A DNA stretch of 64,000 nt, taken from NCBI GenBank assembly GCA_023375785.1, contig SZWC01004800.1, positions 522 through 64,521 on the forward strand, in the 5' to 3' direction. How positions within the stretch are numbered: the stretch's first letter is position 1; the number at the start of each line of letters is the position of its first letter. Under the pieces are notes generated by a model. That model searched no databases. It had not been told where the DNA came from and worked only from the letters and a program-made list of their open reading frames with translations. Of the stretch, positions 32,561-43,270 are shown piece by piece. Made by a program: the position numbers and the translations under genes. This stretch comes from Penium margaritaceum. Lineage: Eukaryota > Streptophyta > Zygnematophyceae > Desmidiales > Peniaceae.

Positions 32561-32945
32561 ATTTGATTTCATCGACGAACCCGTTTGATCGCGCAGGGTG
32601 CGGAAGACCCTCAGGCACTAATATGCCTCCCTTTTTTGTGGAGCCACGACTTCATGCAAGCCTCTCATTTGCTGTCAGGATTTGGACGTTCCACAGCTTG
32701 GAAAAGGATACACGTATGATGCAAGCGTGTGTGTTCCCGTTGGAAACTTTGAACGGTTGAATGAGTGGGCTAAATATCAAAACTTTATTCCAAAGTGAAT
32801 AAATTGGTTTTTCTTAGTTAGCACTACTTTTTTACGCTTTCCACTTTGTCATGCTGTTGCTTTGCTTTGACTAACAAAGGATGGAACATGGAAAATGTGT
32901 TTTCTTTGCAATATGTGCAATCCTTTTTTTTGTTCAATTGGTGTC
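32561..32945. other. Unassigned AT-rich stretch
   Basis: I recognise no gene. CTTGT at 32946-32950 is the left target duplication of the next element, and the sequence resumes at 39334. Confidence 0.5.
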
Positions 32946-32950
32946 CTTGT

Positions 32951-33925
32951 TGTCGGGATGAGATCCGTGAGGTGCGGTCCCGACGTTCGTCTGATTGCCT
33001 CTAGTGATTCACGTCTACTGTTTTGGGCGAATCTGAGACTAAGCGTGAGCTTTCTAGTCGCCTCACGCTATGTGAGCAGGAATTTAGAGAAAGTCAGTTT
33101 GCGAAGGGAATAACTTCGTTTTGGGTTAGTTTTTGAACATGGACATGATCACAACATTTTTAGGGCTAGTCATGAGCTTTCCAACGCACCAATCCGCGCA
33201 CAATTCGGCCAAGCGCAGCTCAGGTTATGCTTGCCAAAGCGCAGGTCTCACCCACCACAGAAGCCAGACGCCGCCACTTGCCGTTGCGCCTTCATTCACG
33301 TGCGAAGCGCCTTTCCCAAGGCGCACGTCCCATTGCACATGGTGTGGGGGTCCCCTGCACTGTTTCCATGCACCTTACCCACTTTTGGATCGTGTTTGGT
33401 GATGGGGTGTGACGAGGTTCGAAACCTGTCCGCGGACCTGCAGTCAGAATTTTGACGAAGTCCCCGAGTAACAAAACGCAATACTGAGTTTCGGACGCCG
33501 AGCCAGATTTTTGGCTGTCCCTCAGTAACAACCTGCACTACTGGATCCGGTGGATGATCCGCCGGATCAGGTGGATCATCCACCGGACGCCTCGGCAGGC
33601 CTATCGGAGCATTTTCTCCACATGGTGTTTTTGTTACTCGGTCCGGTCGATTATCGACCGGATTTCGAGTCGCAGCCGGCTCCCAGAGCCACTGCGCATA
33701 CCCCATCTTTGGAAGGCCATATCTCCCTCGATACTTGTCCGATTCCGGCGAAACAACTTCCACCGGATTCAGCAACTTGTCAAATTTTAGGGGAAATCAT
33801 CCATTTTATGATCCAAGCAAATGTCGAGTCGCCAGATCCGCCGGAGCGGAGTTTCCATTTTTCTGGCGGCTCGTCAGCGCCTCCCGGCGCCGCACTTGGG
33901 CATGCGGAGGGGCAATTTTTCAACA
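32951..33925 (-). repeat. 3' LTR of Copia-B copy 1
   Basis: It is the downstream LTR in the element's own orientation. It is bounded by the target duplication on one side and the purine tract on the other. The related LTRs are 38353-39328, 53620-54607, 59805-60813 and 61095-62037. Confidence 0.95.
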
Positions 33926-33941
33926 TTCTCCCCCTTGCACC
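33926..33941 (-). other. Polypurine tract of Copia-B copy 1
   Basis: On the minus strand GGTGCAAGGGGGAGAA abuts the 3' LTR start. The same tract is at 62038-62053 (copy 3) and, slightly changed, at 59791-59804 (copy 2). Confidence 0.88.
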
Positions 33942-33968
33942 TTCCATGCCCGCTGCTCCTGCTTGCTC

Positions 33969-34553
33969 TCACTCATCTTCCGCTGCGCCCTCCAGCCCAT
34001 CATAGCTGGTCATCCCAAGTCCGGCCACGCTCATCGCGTGCCGGTCTGCGGGTTGCGCTTTGGTCAAGCAATCCGCAAGCATGCTGTGCGTGCTGCAGTG
34101 CTGCAGCACCACCTGCTCCTTCTCGACCATGTCCCGTGCGTAGTGATAACGCACATCAATATGCTTCATCCTCCTGTGCTACGTCGGGTTGTTGGTCAGC
34201 GAGATGGAGCCGGTGTTGTCTTCGTGCACCATCTTAGGCTCCAGCTGCGGCACGCCCAGCTCCCCCAGTAACCTGCGGAGCCACACCGCCTCCTTGACCG
34301 CCTCGGCCAGCGCGATGTACTCAGCTTCCACTGTGGAGGTGGCGACGCAGTCCTGCTTCCTGCTGCACCACGAGACCGCTGCACCAGCGAGGAAGAACAC
34401 GTAGCCGGATGTGGACTTCCGCTTGTCCACATCGCCAGCGTAGTCTGCATCCGTGTAGCAGACCAGACGCAAAGGGTCCGCCCGCCCTTTGTCCTCGAAC
34501 CTCAGGCGCGCGTGCCGCGTCGCCTGCAGGTAGCGGAGGATGCGCTTGACCAC
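33969..34553 (-). pseudogene. pol: Copia-B RNase H region (copy 1)
   Basis: The minus strand reads RFEDKGRADPLRLVCYTDADYAGDVDKRKST, GAAVSWCSRKQDCVATST, EAEYIALAEAVKEAVWLRRLL and MVHEDNTGSISLTNNPT. The C-terminal block follows (IDVRYHYARDMVEKEQVVLQ, MLADCLTKAQPADRH). This is Copia-type RNase H, with acidic residues present in each block. Confidence 0.9.
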
Positions 34554-34556
34554 CTG

Positions 34557-35492
34557 CTAGTGTAGTGGCCCTGGATCGGCCACGTACCTACTCACTTGGC
34601 CCACCGCATAGGCCAGGTCCGGTCCAGTCGCCACCATGGCGTACATGAGGCTGCCCACCGCCGATTGGTAAGGCACCCCTGCCATATCCTCCTGCTCTTC
34701 TTTTGTTTGCGGCGCCATTGCCGCACTCAGTTCATAGGTCGTGGAGACATGACTGCACACTGGTTTGCAGTCCTCCATGCCGTACCGCTTCAGCACCTCG
34801 GCGATGTATTTGGCCTGCCCCACCTCAAGCGTGCGCGCCCTCCGGTTCCGCGTAATGCTCACCCCGAGGTAGAACTCTAGCTCCCCCATATCCGACATCT
34901 GGAACCTGCTACTCAGCTGCTCTTTCAGCTGTTGTAGGCTCGGCAGGTTTGAGGAGCACAAGATCAGATCGTCCACGTAGAGTGCAACAATCTGATAGAG
35001 CTTCTTGCTACGCCGGACGTACACACTGTGATCCGCCTCATAGCGCTTGAAGCCGAGTTGTGCCATGAAGCTGTCCATTTGTTGGTACCAGCATCGGGGC
35101 GATTGTTTTAGCCTGTACAAGGACTTCTGCAGCTTGCACACCTTGCCCTCCGGCGCCTCCACCCCCTCCGGCACCTCCATGTAGATTTTCTTGTCGATGA
35201 TGCCATTGAGGAAGGCCGTCTTTACGTCCATTTGGTGGAGCTCTATGTCCTTCGCGGCTGCCACCGCAAGGATCTCCCGGATGCTTGTGAACTTGGCGAC
35301 GGGGGCGAACGTCTCATCGTAGTGCTCGCCCTTACGCTGTGCGTACCCCTTCTCCACGAGCCGCGCCTTGTACTTGTCAACCACACCTTCCTTTGTGAAC
35401 TTGGTCTTGAAGACCCACTTGGAGCCGATGACCTTGGCGTCTTTCGGCCTGACAACCAGCTGCCACGTATCGTTTTCAGCAATGGACTCCAA
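34557..35492 (-). CDS. pol: Copia-B reverse transcriptase segment (copy 1)
   Basis: An uninterrupted 311-codon frame of the RVT_2 family. Its blocks are NDTWQLVVRPKDAKVIGSKWVFKTKF, YKARLVEKGYAQRKGEHYDETFAPVA, ELHQMDVKTAFLNGIIDKKIYM, SLYRLKQSPRCWYQQMD and the catalytic VALYVDDLILCSS, then DMGELEFYLGVSI and the PYQSAVGSLMYAM connection to RNase H. All usual active-site blocks are visible. It is one segment of a polyprotein, not a free-standing gene. Confidence 0.93.
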   Translation of the reverse strand: MESIAENDTWQLVVRPKDAKVIGSKWVFKTKFTKEGVVDKYKARLVEKGYAQRKGEHYDETFAPVAKFTSIREILAVAAAKDIELHQMDVKTAFLNGIIDKKIYMEVPEGVEAPEGKVCKLQKSLYRLKQSPRCWYQQMDSFMAQLGFKRYEADHSVYVRRSKKLYQIVALYVDDLILCSSNLPSLQQLKEQLSSRFQMSDMGELEFYLGVSITRNRRARTLEVGQAKYIAEVLKRYGMEDCKPVCSHVSTTYELSAAMAPQTKEEQEDMAGVPYQSAVGSLMYAMVATGPDLAYAVGQVSRYVADPGPLH

Positions 35493-35516
35493 CTCCGACT
35501 TGATGGCGGCGTCCCA

Positions 35517-37395
35517 CTACTTTCCCTCGGGCCGCGCAAGTGCCTCTTGTACACTTGTCGGCTCCATTGATGCAGCCAGCATGCACCGCGTCATGCCGAT
35601 CCATCGACAGGTGCCTGCGTCAAAACGCTTCCTCTCTCTCCTCTGCCTCCCGTTGCGGCGCGGCAGTCTTGGCGGCGTCTCGTCGCTCTGCTGCGATCCT
35701 TCCGATTCAGCCCGCTCCGGTGAGTCATCGACCGGACGGCTTCCCGAGGATTCTTCCCGCTCCGGTGAACCATCAACCGGGCGAGCGGCGCGTCCGGAGG
35801 ATTTTTCTCCGAGCCTAGACGCGAACTCCGCCGGGAGTGCGCGCTTCGGCACCCGCGGTGCCTCCTTTGACGGATCATTCCGCCGGATCTCCAGCCCAGC
35901 TGCATCATCGTCGGAGTCCTCCGCGTCGGCTGCTGCACCTGCTGCACCGCCGCGCTCTGATGCCGCATCATCGACCTCCATGTCCACCGGCTCCTCCTCG
36001 TAGTCAAGGAGCTGGAACCACTCGCCCTGTTTTGGAGTGTTCCCGACGCTCATGTCGTTGCTACTGTTGCTGAAGCTCTGCTGCTCGTTGAACTCGACGT
36101 CACGGCTGCGGATGATCTCTTCCGTGCACGGGTCCCAGAGCCGATACGCCTTTTGCGCACTCTCGTAGCCGAGGAACAAGCAGGGCTTCGCCCGAGGTTC
36201 CAGCTTGCTGTCGCGCCGTTGCGCCGCCTGCACCATCGCGTACGCCTTGCACCCGAACACCTTCAGGTGTGCCACGTTTGGCTTGCGCCCGCTCCAAACC
36301 TCCTGCGGCGTCTTCCAGCCGCCCTTATCCTTCAGCACCGCTATTGGGGTGAGGTTGATGGTGTAGCTCGCTGTACGCACAGCCTCCGCCCAGAACCCTC
36401 GCGGCAACCCTGCATCCACAAGCATGGTCTGCACCATGTTGAGCAGCGTCTGGTTCGTCCGCTCCACCACTCCGTTGGATTGTGGCGAGTACGGCATAGT
36501 GGGTTCCCACTTGATGCCCTGCTGCTTCATCCACCCGCTGCAGCCCACGTACTCTCCACCATTGTCGTTGCGTAGCGCTCTGACCTTCTGGCCAGTCTGC
36601 CTCTCCACCGTTGCAACGTACTCCTTCAGCCGGTCCAGGACCTCGCCTTTCCGCTTCATGAAGTACACGTAGAGCTTCCTGCTGCAGTCATCAATGAAGG
36701 TGACGAAGTATCTGAAGCCGCCGTTTGACGGCGTTTTGAAAGGTCCGCACACGTTGCTGTGCACGACCTCTTGCAGGTCCTTTGCGCGAGTCGCGTTCTC
36801 ATTGAATGGCTTGCGCCGCGCCTTGCCCAAAATGCAAGGCTCGCACTTTTTGTGCGCTGCTGCATCTGCTGCCGCGTCTGCACCGTCGATGACGAGGCCG
36901 CGCACCATGTCGCGCTTCGCCATCTCCTTAACGGTTGCGGGTGCCGAATGCCCCAACCGTTGGTGCCAGAGCTCCAGATCAGCGCTTCCTCTCTTGGCCA
37001 TGTTGACGACGCGCTCCTGCGAATCTGTTGCGTCGGATACCGCAGGGACCACTTTGGTCTCCACGATGTAGAGACCGCCCTCGCGCTTCGCCTCCAGCAC
37101 GATCTCGCCGTCGCCGTCGATGCGCACCACTGTGCCTTTCCTACGGAAGAGCACCTCATACCCCTTGTCCGTCAAGCAGCTGACACTCAAAATGTCAGAC
37201 AGGCCGGGGACGTGCTGCACATCACGAATTGTGCACAGCACCTTCTTACCGCCCACCACGACTTCCACCTCCACGTCGCCTTGGCCGGCCGCCGGCTCGA
37301 CTTTGTCGTTCGCGACCACCATTGACTTGGAGGACTTCTTGTAGGTGACGAACCCCACCTTCTCGACTTGGGTGTGCTCCTCGGCTCCGGAATCC
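35517..37395 (-). CDS. pol: Copia-B protease-integrase segment (copy 1)
   Basis: A frame of more than 600 codons. The protease signature RDSGAEEHTQVEKVGF is near 37350-37395, with QHVPGLSDILSVS (about 37180-37215) as its second part. The GAG-pre-integrase domain has LWHQRLGHS and CEPCILGKARRKPF (about 36805-36975). The integrase catalytic domain shows FIDDCSRKLYVYF, RNDNGGEYVG and QSNGVVERTNQTLLN, which supply the D, D and E residues. Its tail is LKVFGCKAYAMV and KPCLFLGYESAQKAYRLWDP. The last 150 codons are a Ser/Glu/Asp-rich linker. It runs from processing to integration functions of the polyprotein. Confidence 0.93.
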
Positions 37396-37479
37396 CGGCA
37401 TCGCCTGTTGGCCTTCTTGAGGAAGTGATTCTTGTTGCCATTGAGGAGCGAACGACCCTTGCTGTTTTTGCCGCCGGTC

Positions 37480-38231
37480 TTCGCCTCCTCCGGGCACTCA
37501 CGGGCCCAATGGCCCTCTTTACCGCAATTGCGGCACGCACCTTTCTTGACGCCCTTCTTGCCGCCGCCCTTTCCGCCACTTCCTCGGCCCCCGCTTCCAC
37601 AACCGCGAGTTTTGGTGACAAGAGCCGATGAGGAAGACGAGGACTCCCCCCAGCTCCGACGCTGCGCCTCGTTGCGGATGTACTATGCGACCGCGCCATA
37701 GGTGAGCTTGTCCTCCGACCATCCTCCAAGGACAGTGATGAGTGGACCCCAACTGTCAGGTAGGGCCATGATGAGGGCCATCGCCTACACCTGCGTGTCG
37801 ATCTTCCACCCCACATCATTGCATTGCGAGGCGAGCGAATCGATCTGCTGCATGGCGGAGATGACATCATCTCCCTCCTCGATTCTCACCGTGAGGAGTC
37901 GCTTCATCGCGAAGATTTTGTTCGCGAGCGACTTGGATTGGTGGATGGCACAGAGCTTTTGCCAAGCTTTGGCTGCCAGCTTGCAGCCTTGGAAGTAGCC
38001 CCACTGCAACTCGGCCGTCCCGGACATTAGGAGCATGAGCGCCTCCGTGTTCTTCTTTTCGAAGGCTTGCTTCTCCTCGTCCGTAGCAGTCGCTTCTGTG
38101 AGCACCTCCTTTCCCAACATGGCATCCAGCAACCCCTTATGCGAGAGGTGCAGTTCGAACTGCCACCTCCATAGCCCGAAGCCCGGGCCGCCCGCATACT
38201 TCTGAATGGGCTGCGTCTCCTTCTGCGCCAT
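37480..38231 (-). pseudogene. gag: Copia-B gag with zinc knuckle (copy 1)
   Basis: It starts MAQKETQPIQKYAGGPGFG at 38231 (the equivalent Met in copy 2 is at 54736). It continues with WRWQFELHLSHKGLLDAML, EALMLLMSGTAELQWGYFQG and ANKIFAMKRLLTVRIEEGDDV, a UBN2-like Copia Gag core. The CCHC knuckle CRNCGKEGHWAREC lies at 37494-37535. It is nearly whole. Confidence 0.9.
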
Positions 38232-38334
38232 GTGCGTAGCTGCTACTCCGACGAGTTCTCAGAACTTCATGGCGACGTCCAAGATGACGATCCCGTGCGC
38301 TGCGGAAGACGTGAACGTCGGAGGCGTTCAGACC

Positions 38335-38350
38335 GGTGGGCCCATAACCC
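38335..38350 (-). other. Primer-binding site to the anticodon arm of initiator tRNA-Met (Copia-B copy 1)
   Basis: On the minus strand GGGTTATGGGCCCACC lies two bases after the end of the 5' LTR. It is the exact complement of GGTGGGCCCATAACCC, the anticodon stem-loop of plant initiator tRNA-Met (anticodon CAT inside). No 3'-end type site is present. Drosophila copia is known to use a half initiator tRNA cut in the anticodon loop, and this site implies the same. The decayed counterpart in copy 2 is at 54613-54627. Confidence 0.85.
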
Positions 38351-38352
38351 TT

Positions 38353-39328
38353 TGTCGGGATGATATCCGCGAGTTGCAGTCCCGACGTTCGTCTGATCGC
38401 CTCTAGTGATTCACGTCTACTGTTTAGGGCGAATCTGAGACTAAGCGTGAGCTTTCTAGTCGCCTCACGCTATGTGAGCAGGAATTTAGAGACAGTCAGT
38501 TTGCGAAGGGAATAACGTCGTTTTGGGTTAGTTTTTGAATATGAACATGAACACAACATTTCTAGGGCTAGTCATGAGCTTTCCAACGCACCAATCCGTG
38601 CACAATTCGGCCAAGCGCAGCTCAAGTTATGCTTGCCGAAGCGCAGGTCTCACCCATCACAGAAGCCACACGCCGCCACTCGCCGTGGCGCCTTCATTCA
38701 CGTGCGAAGCGCCTTTCCCAATGCGCACGTCCCATTGCACATGGTGTGGGGGTCCCCTGCACTGTTTTCATGCACCTTACCCACTTTTGGGTCGTGTTTG
38801 GTGATGGGGTGTGACGAGGTTCGAAACCTGTCCGCGGACCTGCAGTCAGAATTTTGACGAAGTCCCCGAGTAACAAAACGCAATACTGAGTTTCGGACGC
38901 CGAGCCAGATTTTTGGCTAAGTCCCTCAGTAACAACCTGCACTACTGGATACGGTGGATGATCCGCCGGATCAGGTGGATCATCCACCGGACGCCTCGGC
39001 AGGCCTATCGGAGCATTTTCTCCACATGGTATCTTTGTTACTCGGTCCGGTCGATTATCGACCGGATTTCGAGTCGCAGCCGGCTCCCAGAGCCGCTGCG
39101 CATACCCCATCTTTGGAAGGCCATATCTCCCTTGATACTTGTCCGATTCCGGCGAAACAACTTCCACCGGATTCAGAAACTTGTCAAATTTTAGGGGAAA
39201 TCATCCATTTTATGATCCGAGCAAATGTCGAGTCGCCAGATCCGCCGGAGCGGAGTTTCCATTTTTCTGGCGGCTCGTCAGCGCCTCCCGGCGCCGCACT
39301 TGGGCATGCGGAGGGGCAATTTTCAACA
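38353..39328 (-). repeat. 5' LTR of Copia-B copy 1
   Basis: It is the upstream LTR in the element's orientation and about 97% alike with 32951-33925 by eye. A stretch GGTTTCGAACC on the minus strand (about 38818-38828) is present in both LTRs. Confidence 0.95.
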
Positions 39329-39333
39329 CTTGT

Positions 39334-39655
39334 GCACTTTGATTTCAATGAGGAGCGAGACCTGTATGAGGAATTATTTGCTGTGTTCCACACAAGCTCA
39401 CGATAAAAGAATAAGTTTGAACCCAGAAAGAATTATTTAGGGGTTTCTTAAGCAATTCGTTTAAAACAATTTCTTCAAGGAGTTCAGGCAAAAAGATAAA
39501 TATAACCAAAAACAAAGATCAGTAGGGTATATGGTCAAGTGGCACGACTACAACACTGTGCATAACAGCTGGTACCCTACAACAACCTTTGAGATGCTGA
39601 TTTCCTGATCAACATATGTTAGTGTAGTTTACTAACGCGACGGGACGCCGCGACT
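39334..39655. other. Unassigned AT-rich stretch
   Basis: No gene is recognised. It is the continuation of 32561-32945 beyond the Copia-B insertion. Confidence 0.45.
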
Positions 39656-39669
39656 AAAGGGGGGAGAAG
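39656..39669 (+). other. Polypurine tract directly left of the chromovirus LTR
   Basis: AAAGGGGGGAGAAG abuts the LTR start TGTTACACC. A polypurine tract here means that the 3' end of an element lies to the left. Yet the LTR is also followed by a primer site and an internal region on its right. Confidence 0.65.
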
Positions 39670-40549
39670 TGTTACACCCCACGCATACACAAGATTTTCA
39701 CGCCGTTTGGCCGAGGGCAAGCTTGGCCACCTGTTCTGACATCCGGTGTTTTGCTTCCAAACGTTTTCATACTTTTGAATTTTTTTGTGAAGGGTCGACA
39801 AAAGCATCGCAAAGTGTGTCAATGTGCTGATATTATTCTATAATGGGAGGGCCGGTTCAGCCTTTCCACCTCACGTTAACGAGGGGGTGGGTCGTAGCCA
39901 CCCCTTGCTATTGCAAGGAATGGCCGGTAACCAGCTACTTGCTGGCTTCCAGCCAGCTTGCAGACAGCCGGCTGGATGGCTGGCAGCCGATCAGGTAACC
40001 GGTCGACCACCCTTCGCCGAGCCATCAGCTCCCAATCTAGCTGGTGGCTTGGTCGGTGGCTGAGAGGCCACAAGGGCTTCCAGGGCGAGGCTCGTGACCT
40101 CATGCCCTTGTCCTCGCTTGCCCTCCTTGCTAGCATGAGTGACCAAGGACAAGGGATTGGATGAAAAAGCGAGAGTGTGAGACTCGCAAGAGAAGTCGGC
40201 GCAAGATTGTGAGATGTGTCTCACACATGACAATTTCCTGCCATCCCTTTAAAAACTAAAATCCAGTTTTTAATACAAAATTTGAGTTTCAAACATGGAA
40301 GAAGTTACTCAAACTGACAAGTTTGGGATAATACCTCCCTCGTTTTGGATCCAGATTAAGGGGGCGAGGCAAAAACGATAATGGATCTCCAGAAACTGAA
40401 GACATTCAAGTCACCCTGCGTAGGTAGTTGATGACGATTGCCCCCAAGAGTGACACACGGGGAAAACCTCCTATAGCAAGCTCTGAATGCCATTATGTGA
40501 AATCTAACGATGACTTCCATGGAGTATCTGGACACTTGACATGTTGTAT
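39670..40549 (+). repeat. Left LTR of the chromovirus
   Basis: It aligns with 47356-48362, most clearly over 39840-40549. Its middle (39910-40020) is dense in GCTGGC, CCAGC and CCGGT inverted repeats. Confidence 0.78.
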
Positions 40550-40561
40550 TGGTTTTCAGAG
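40550..40561 (+). other. Decayed primer-binding site of the chromovirus
   Basis: TGGTTTTCAGAG lies just after the LTR end and resembles TGGTATCAGAG. This suggests initiator tRNA-Met priming. Confidence 0.5.
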
Positions 40562-41540
40562 TAGGATGATCCTTGCAATTAATTGTGGGATGGTTATGGT
40601 TGCTGCACCATGCATGAAATTCCTCGAGCAGTTGTAGTAATAACAAAAATTTAAAAGGGGAATAAGGGCTTAAATTTTAACCTTTTTTAGTACCGTAATG
40701 TGTGTTGGAAAGTTCTTCATGGACTCTAACTCATTCTCCCAACTCCTCCAAGCTTCTACTCCTCCCCAAGGAGATAGTTGGAGTTTTGTTTGACGGGATG
40801 GCGAGTGTCTACTCCCAAAACCACCATTTTCAAGGTTCCCTCTTCCCTCCTTCAACCAGAGCTTATGGCAGTGCTCCTCCGTAAGACTGAAAAATCTCAC
40901 AGCCTGAGAGGAAAATAAAAAGAAGGAAGATTAAACCTTGGAAAGTTTTGGAAGCCTCCCCATCGTGAGGGAAGATGCCTCTAAGGAGGCACAAGGCACA
41001 TCAAGGGAAGCAATGAGACGACCCAGCAGGGACAGAAAACAAGGTAAAGCCAGAAAGGGTGTGGAAGGAGTATGAATGGTTGGGAACTCTAGACAAGATT
41101 TGCCCCCTCCTCTCCTCCTCCCTTTTGATCCATGCTCAAGTACCTAGCTCTTCTTTTACTGTAGGCTGCCTAGTGACACGAGTCATGGATTAGGAACCTA
41201 ACTTGAATCCCACATATGTGTGTGTGTGTGTGTGTAGACCTTGTCGGCATAGAAATGTTTTTTTTTTGCCATGTAAATGTGCCGACCGTGACGACCTAGG
41301 AAAAACAAAAATTTACCATATGGTTGTGCCATCTACAGTGGCTCAGAAAATAGGCATCATCTTTATAGCTGCCTCACCAGTCGTGAGAACAAGGATACCA
41401 CGAGACGTGACACCTCTCCACGGTTATGGGGTGACCCTCACAAAGGTCATCACGTGCTAGTTTCTTGCACAACGGCATGGCAAGTGTCGGAACGTCCAAG
41501 ACCAACAAGGACAAAATGGTAAAGGCCTCACCACACGCCC
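40562..41540. other. Chromovirus leader region, no gene seen
   Basis: There are no domains. A (TG)n repeat of nine units lies at 41217-41234. Confidence 0.55.
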
Positions 41541-42825
41541 TCGGAAGACTCTAAATCTTGGAAGCCGCCACTGCAATCAAGGTTGCCAAAGCAATGGTAA
41601 CCGTACCTTTGAAGGTAATCTGTGCTAAACTCGGCAATACCGAGAAGTGCATGGAAGCTGAAAGAGTGCTCGATGTGCACTTCGACGTGCAAGTGGGAAA
41701 ATCTCATGCAACAAAGGACAGATTTGAGGAGGACCACCCAAACGTGGACTCAAACAAGAGCAGGGTAGTGATGACAGTGAAGGCGAAAAGGATCACGATA
41801 AATACCAACATCGTACAATAAACTCAAGCCAATCGCTCGAGATGGACAAGGCGTCCAAGTGATCACAAGAAGTTGCCACCAGCAGTGAGGCTTCAGAAAT
41901 TAGCAGAGACATAGAAAGTAGTCACGTAGAAAGTTCTTTTGAGCACGAGCCGGACAATGCTGCAGGGATGGCAATATGAGCCGATCGTTGGAAGCTTGCT
42001 TAATTGGCTGCCGTGGCAGCGGGACAACTCAAGATCATCGCCAATGGTGGAGATACGATACCATTTGGAGAAATGGGGATGGACCCTCCTTCCTACGATG
42101 TGGCTACAACAGGAGAGACCCATGCCCACTCCATCATCGTCATTGATGATAACTTCCTCCCAAAGATGGGACTCCTCTAAGGTATTCACGCAAATTGTAC
42201 CCTCCTTTGGTGGGTAAATGTGTACAAACATGACGGGTTCCTCGAAGCTCTTGCTAACTCTCTGAGGGTTGAAGTTTGCATTTGCTAACCTACTGGCATA
42301 GAGCGTAATCCAGGTGTAGGTGCAACAATGGTTGCAGTGTGCCGTAGCTGCTGATGTCACTGCTAGTTGCATTGAGGACTTGCCTGCCTTTGCAACATCG
42401 GATCCGATCATGAACATGTCTTTCCTCCGCATTGTGGAGATGTTTTAGAAGGGCGTGAATTTGACCGACTGGCTAAATTTTGTGGAGTATATTCTACGTG
42501 TCCACAATGCTTTGCTTTCCAGTGGAACACCTTTCCCCAATGTGACTTGAAGAAAAAATCTTCAAGTATGTGATCAAAAAGTAGGGTGCGCAACAGCTTC
42601 ACCTTGAATGAAATCTCATATTATGGGAGGATTCTGTAGTATCATGCTCAAGAAGTCTATCCAATGCAAGGAGATGCAGTGTTCCTTCCACAAGATCAAG
42701 GAATTCAAGGAGCTCGGTAGCTCTCTTAAGACCTAATTGATTTAGTTCACCTCATTCGTGAAGGAAGCCAAAAGCTTCATCAAGGGCGATGGGACATAGA
42801 CCTCCAAGTATCCAAGTATCCATTC

Positions 42826-43270
42826 TTGCTCCTGGGGTACTTGCATGACGGTCTTGCCAGTAAGAAGTTGGAGGACAAGACTACCACGAGAGCAACGGGT
42901 CAGGCTTGGACAAACTGGAGGATATTGCATGACGCCATGAGTAAAGTGCATTCGACAAACATGAAGCACTATTTGGATGCACAATCAAATGCATGTGTAA
43001 AACAAGGCCGTGACACGTGCATGGACACCGAAGGAGCTGGAGGGATGACTGGATTGCGGGAAAGGGCTGAGGGCAAGAAAACTACACATCCCCAAGTCAA
43101 AATGACTTGTGGATACAAGGTCTCTTACTACAAGTGCGACAGTGAAAACGATGAGTTGCAGGTGGTGCATAAGTATCATAACACACCCTTCCACGTGGGC
43201 CTATGCCACAACTATATGCACCCTGGCCACTTTAGGATGCAGGACCCTGAGGCTGCTGGTGGTGGCTAAG
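42826..43270 (+). pseudogene. gag: Chromovirus gag C-terminal part
   Basis: The frame holds WTNWRILHDAMSKVHSTNMKHYLDAQS and ends in LCHNYMHPGHFRMQDP, a zinc-knuckle remnant of the CCHC type. Earlier gag sequence probably lies at 41560-42800 but is too decayed to assign. Confidence 0.5.

Larger units (their letters stand above)
32951..39328 (-). mobile_element. Ty1/Copia LTR retrotransposon, family B copy 1 (near-whole, youngest)
   Basis: LTRs of 975 bp (32951-33925, the 3' LTR) and 976 bp (38353-39328, the 5' LTR) start TGTTGAAAATTG and end CCCGACA on the minus strand. CTTGT at 32946-32950 and 39329-39333 is a perfect target duplication. The internal 4.4 kb carries gag, protease, integrase, reverse transcriptase and RNase H in Copia order. 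The LTRs are about 97% alike by eye, the highest in the window. Coding regions are nearly whole, with only about three to five breaks. The primer site pairs with the anticodon arm of initiator tRNA-Met and not with its 3' end. It is inserted in AT-rich DNA between gypsy remnants. Confidence 0.95.

Noticed and set aside
33416-33430. GGTTCGAAACC in the Copia-B LTR (also near 38818) as the B box of a tRNA or SINE
   Set aside because: There is no cloverleaf and no A box at a suitable distance. The stretch is conserved simply because it lies in the LTR. It also resembles the T-arm of initiator tRNA-Met, but that alone is weak evidence.
33550-34271. Plus-strand frames of 138-178 codons antisense to Copia-B
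   Set aside because: They are shadows of the minus-strand RNase H and LTR. The minus-strand reading has recognisable domains and these do not.
41203-41460. Frame with a Cys/Val run as a small protein
   Set aside because: It includes the TG repeat and lies in the decayed chromovirus leader with no supporting feature.
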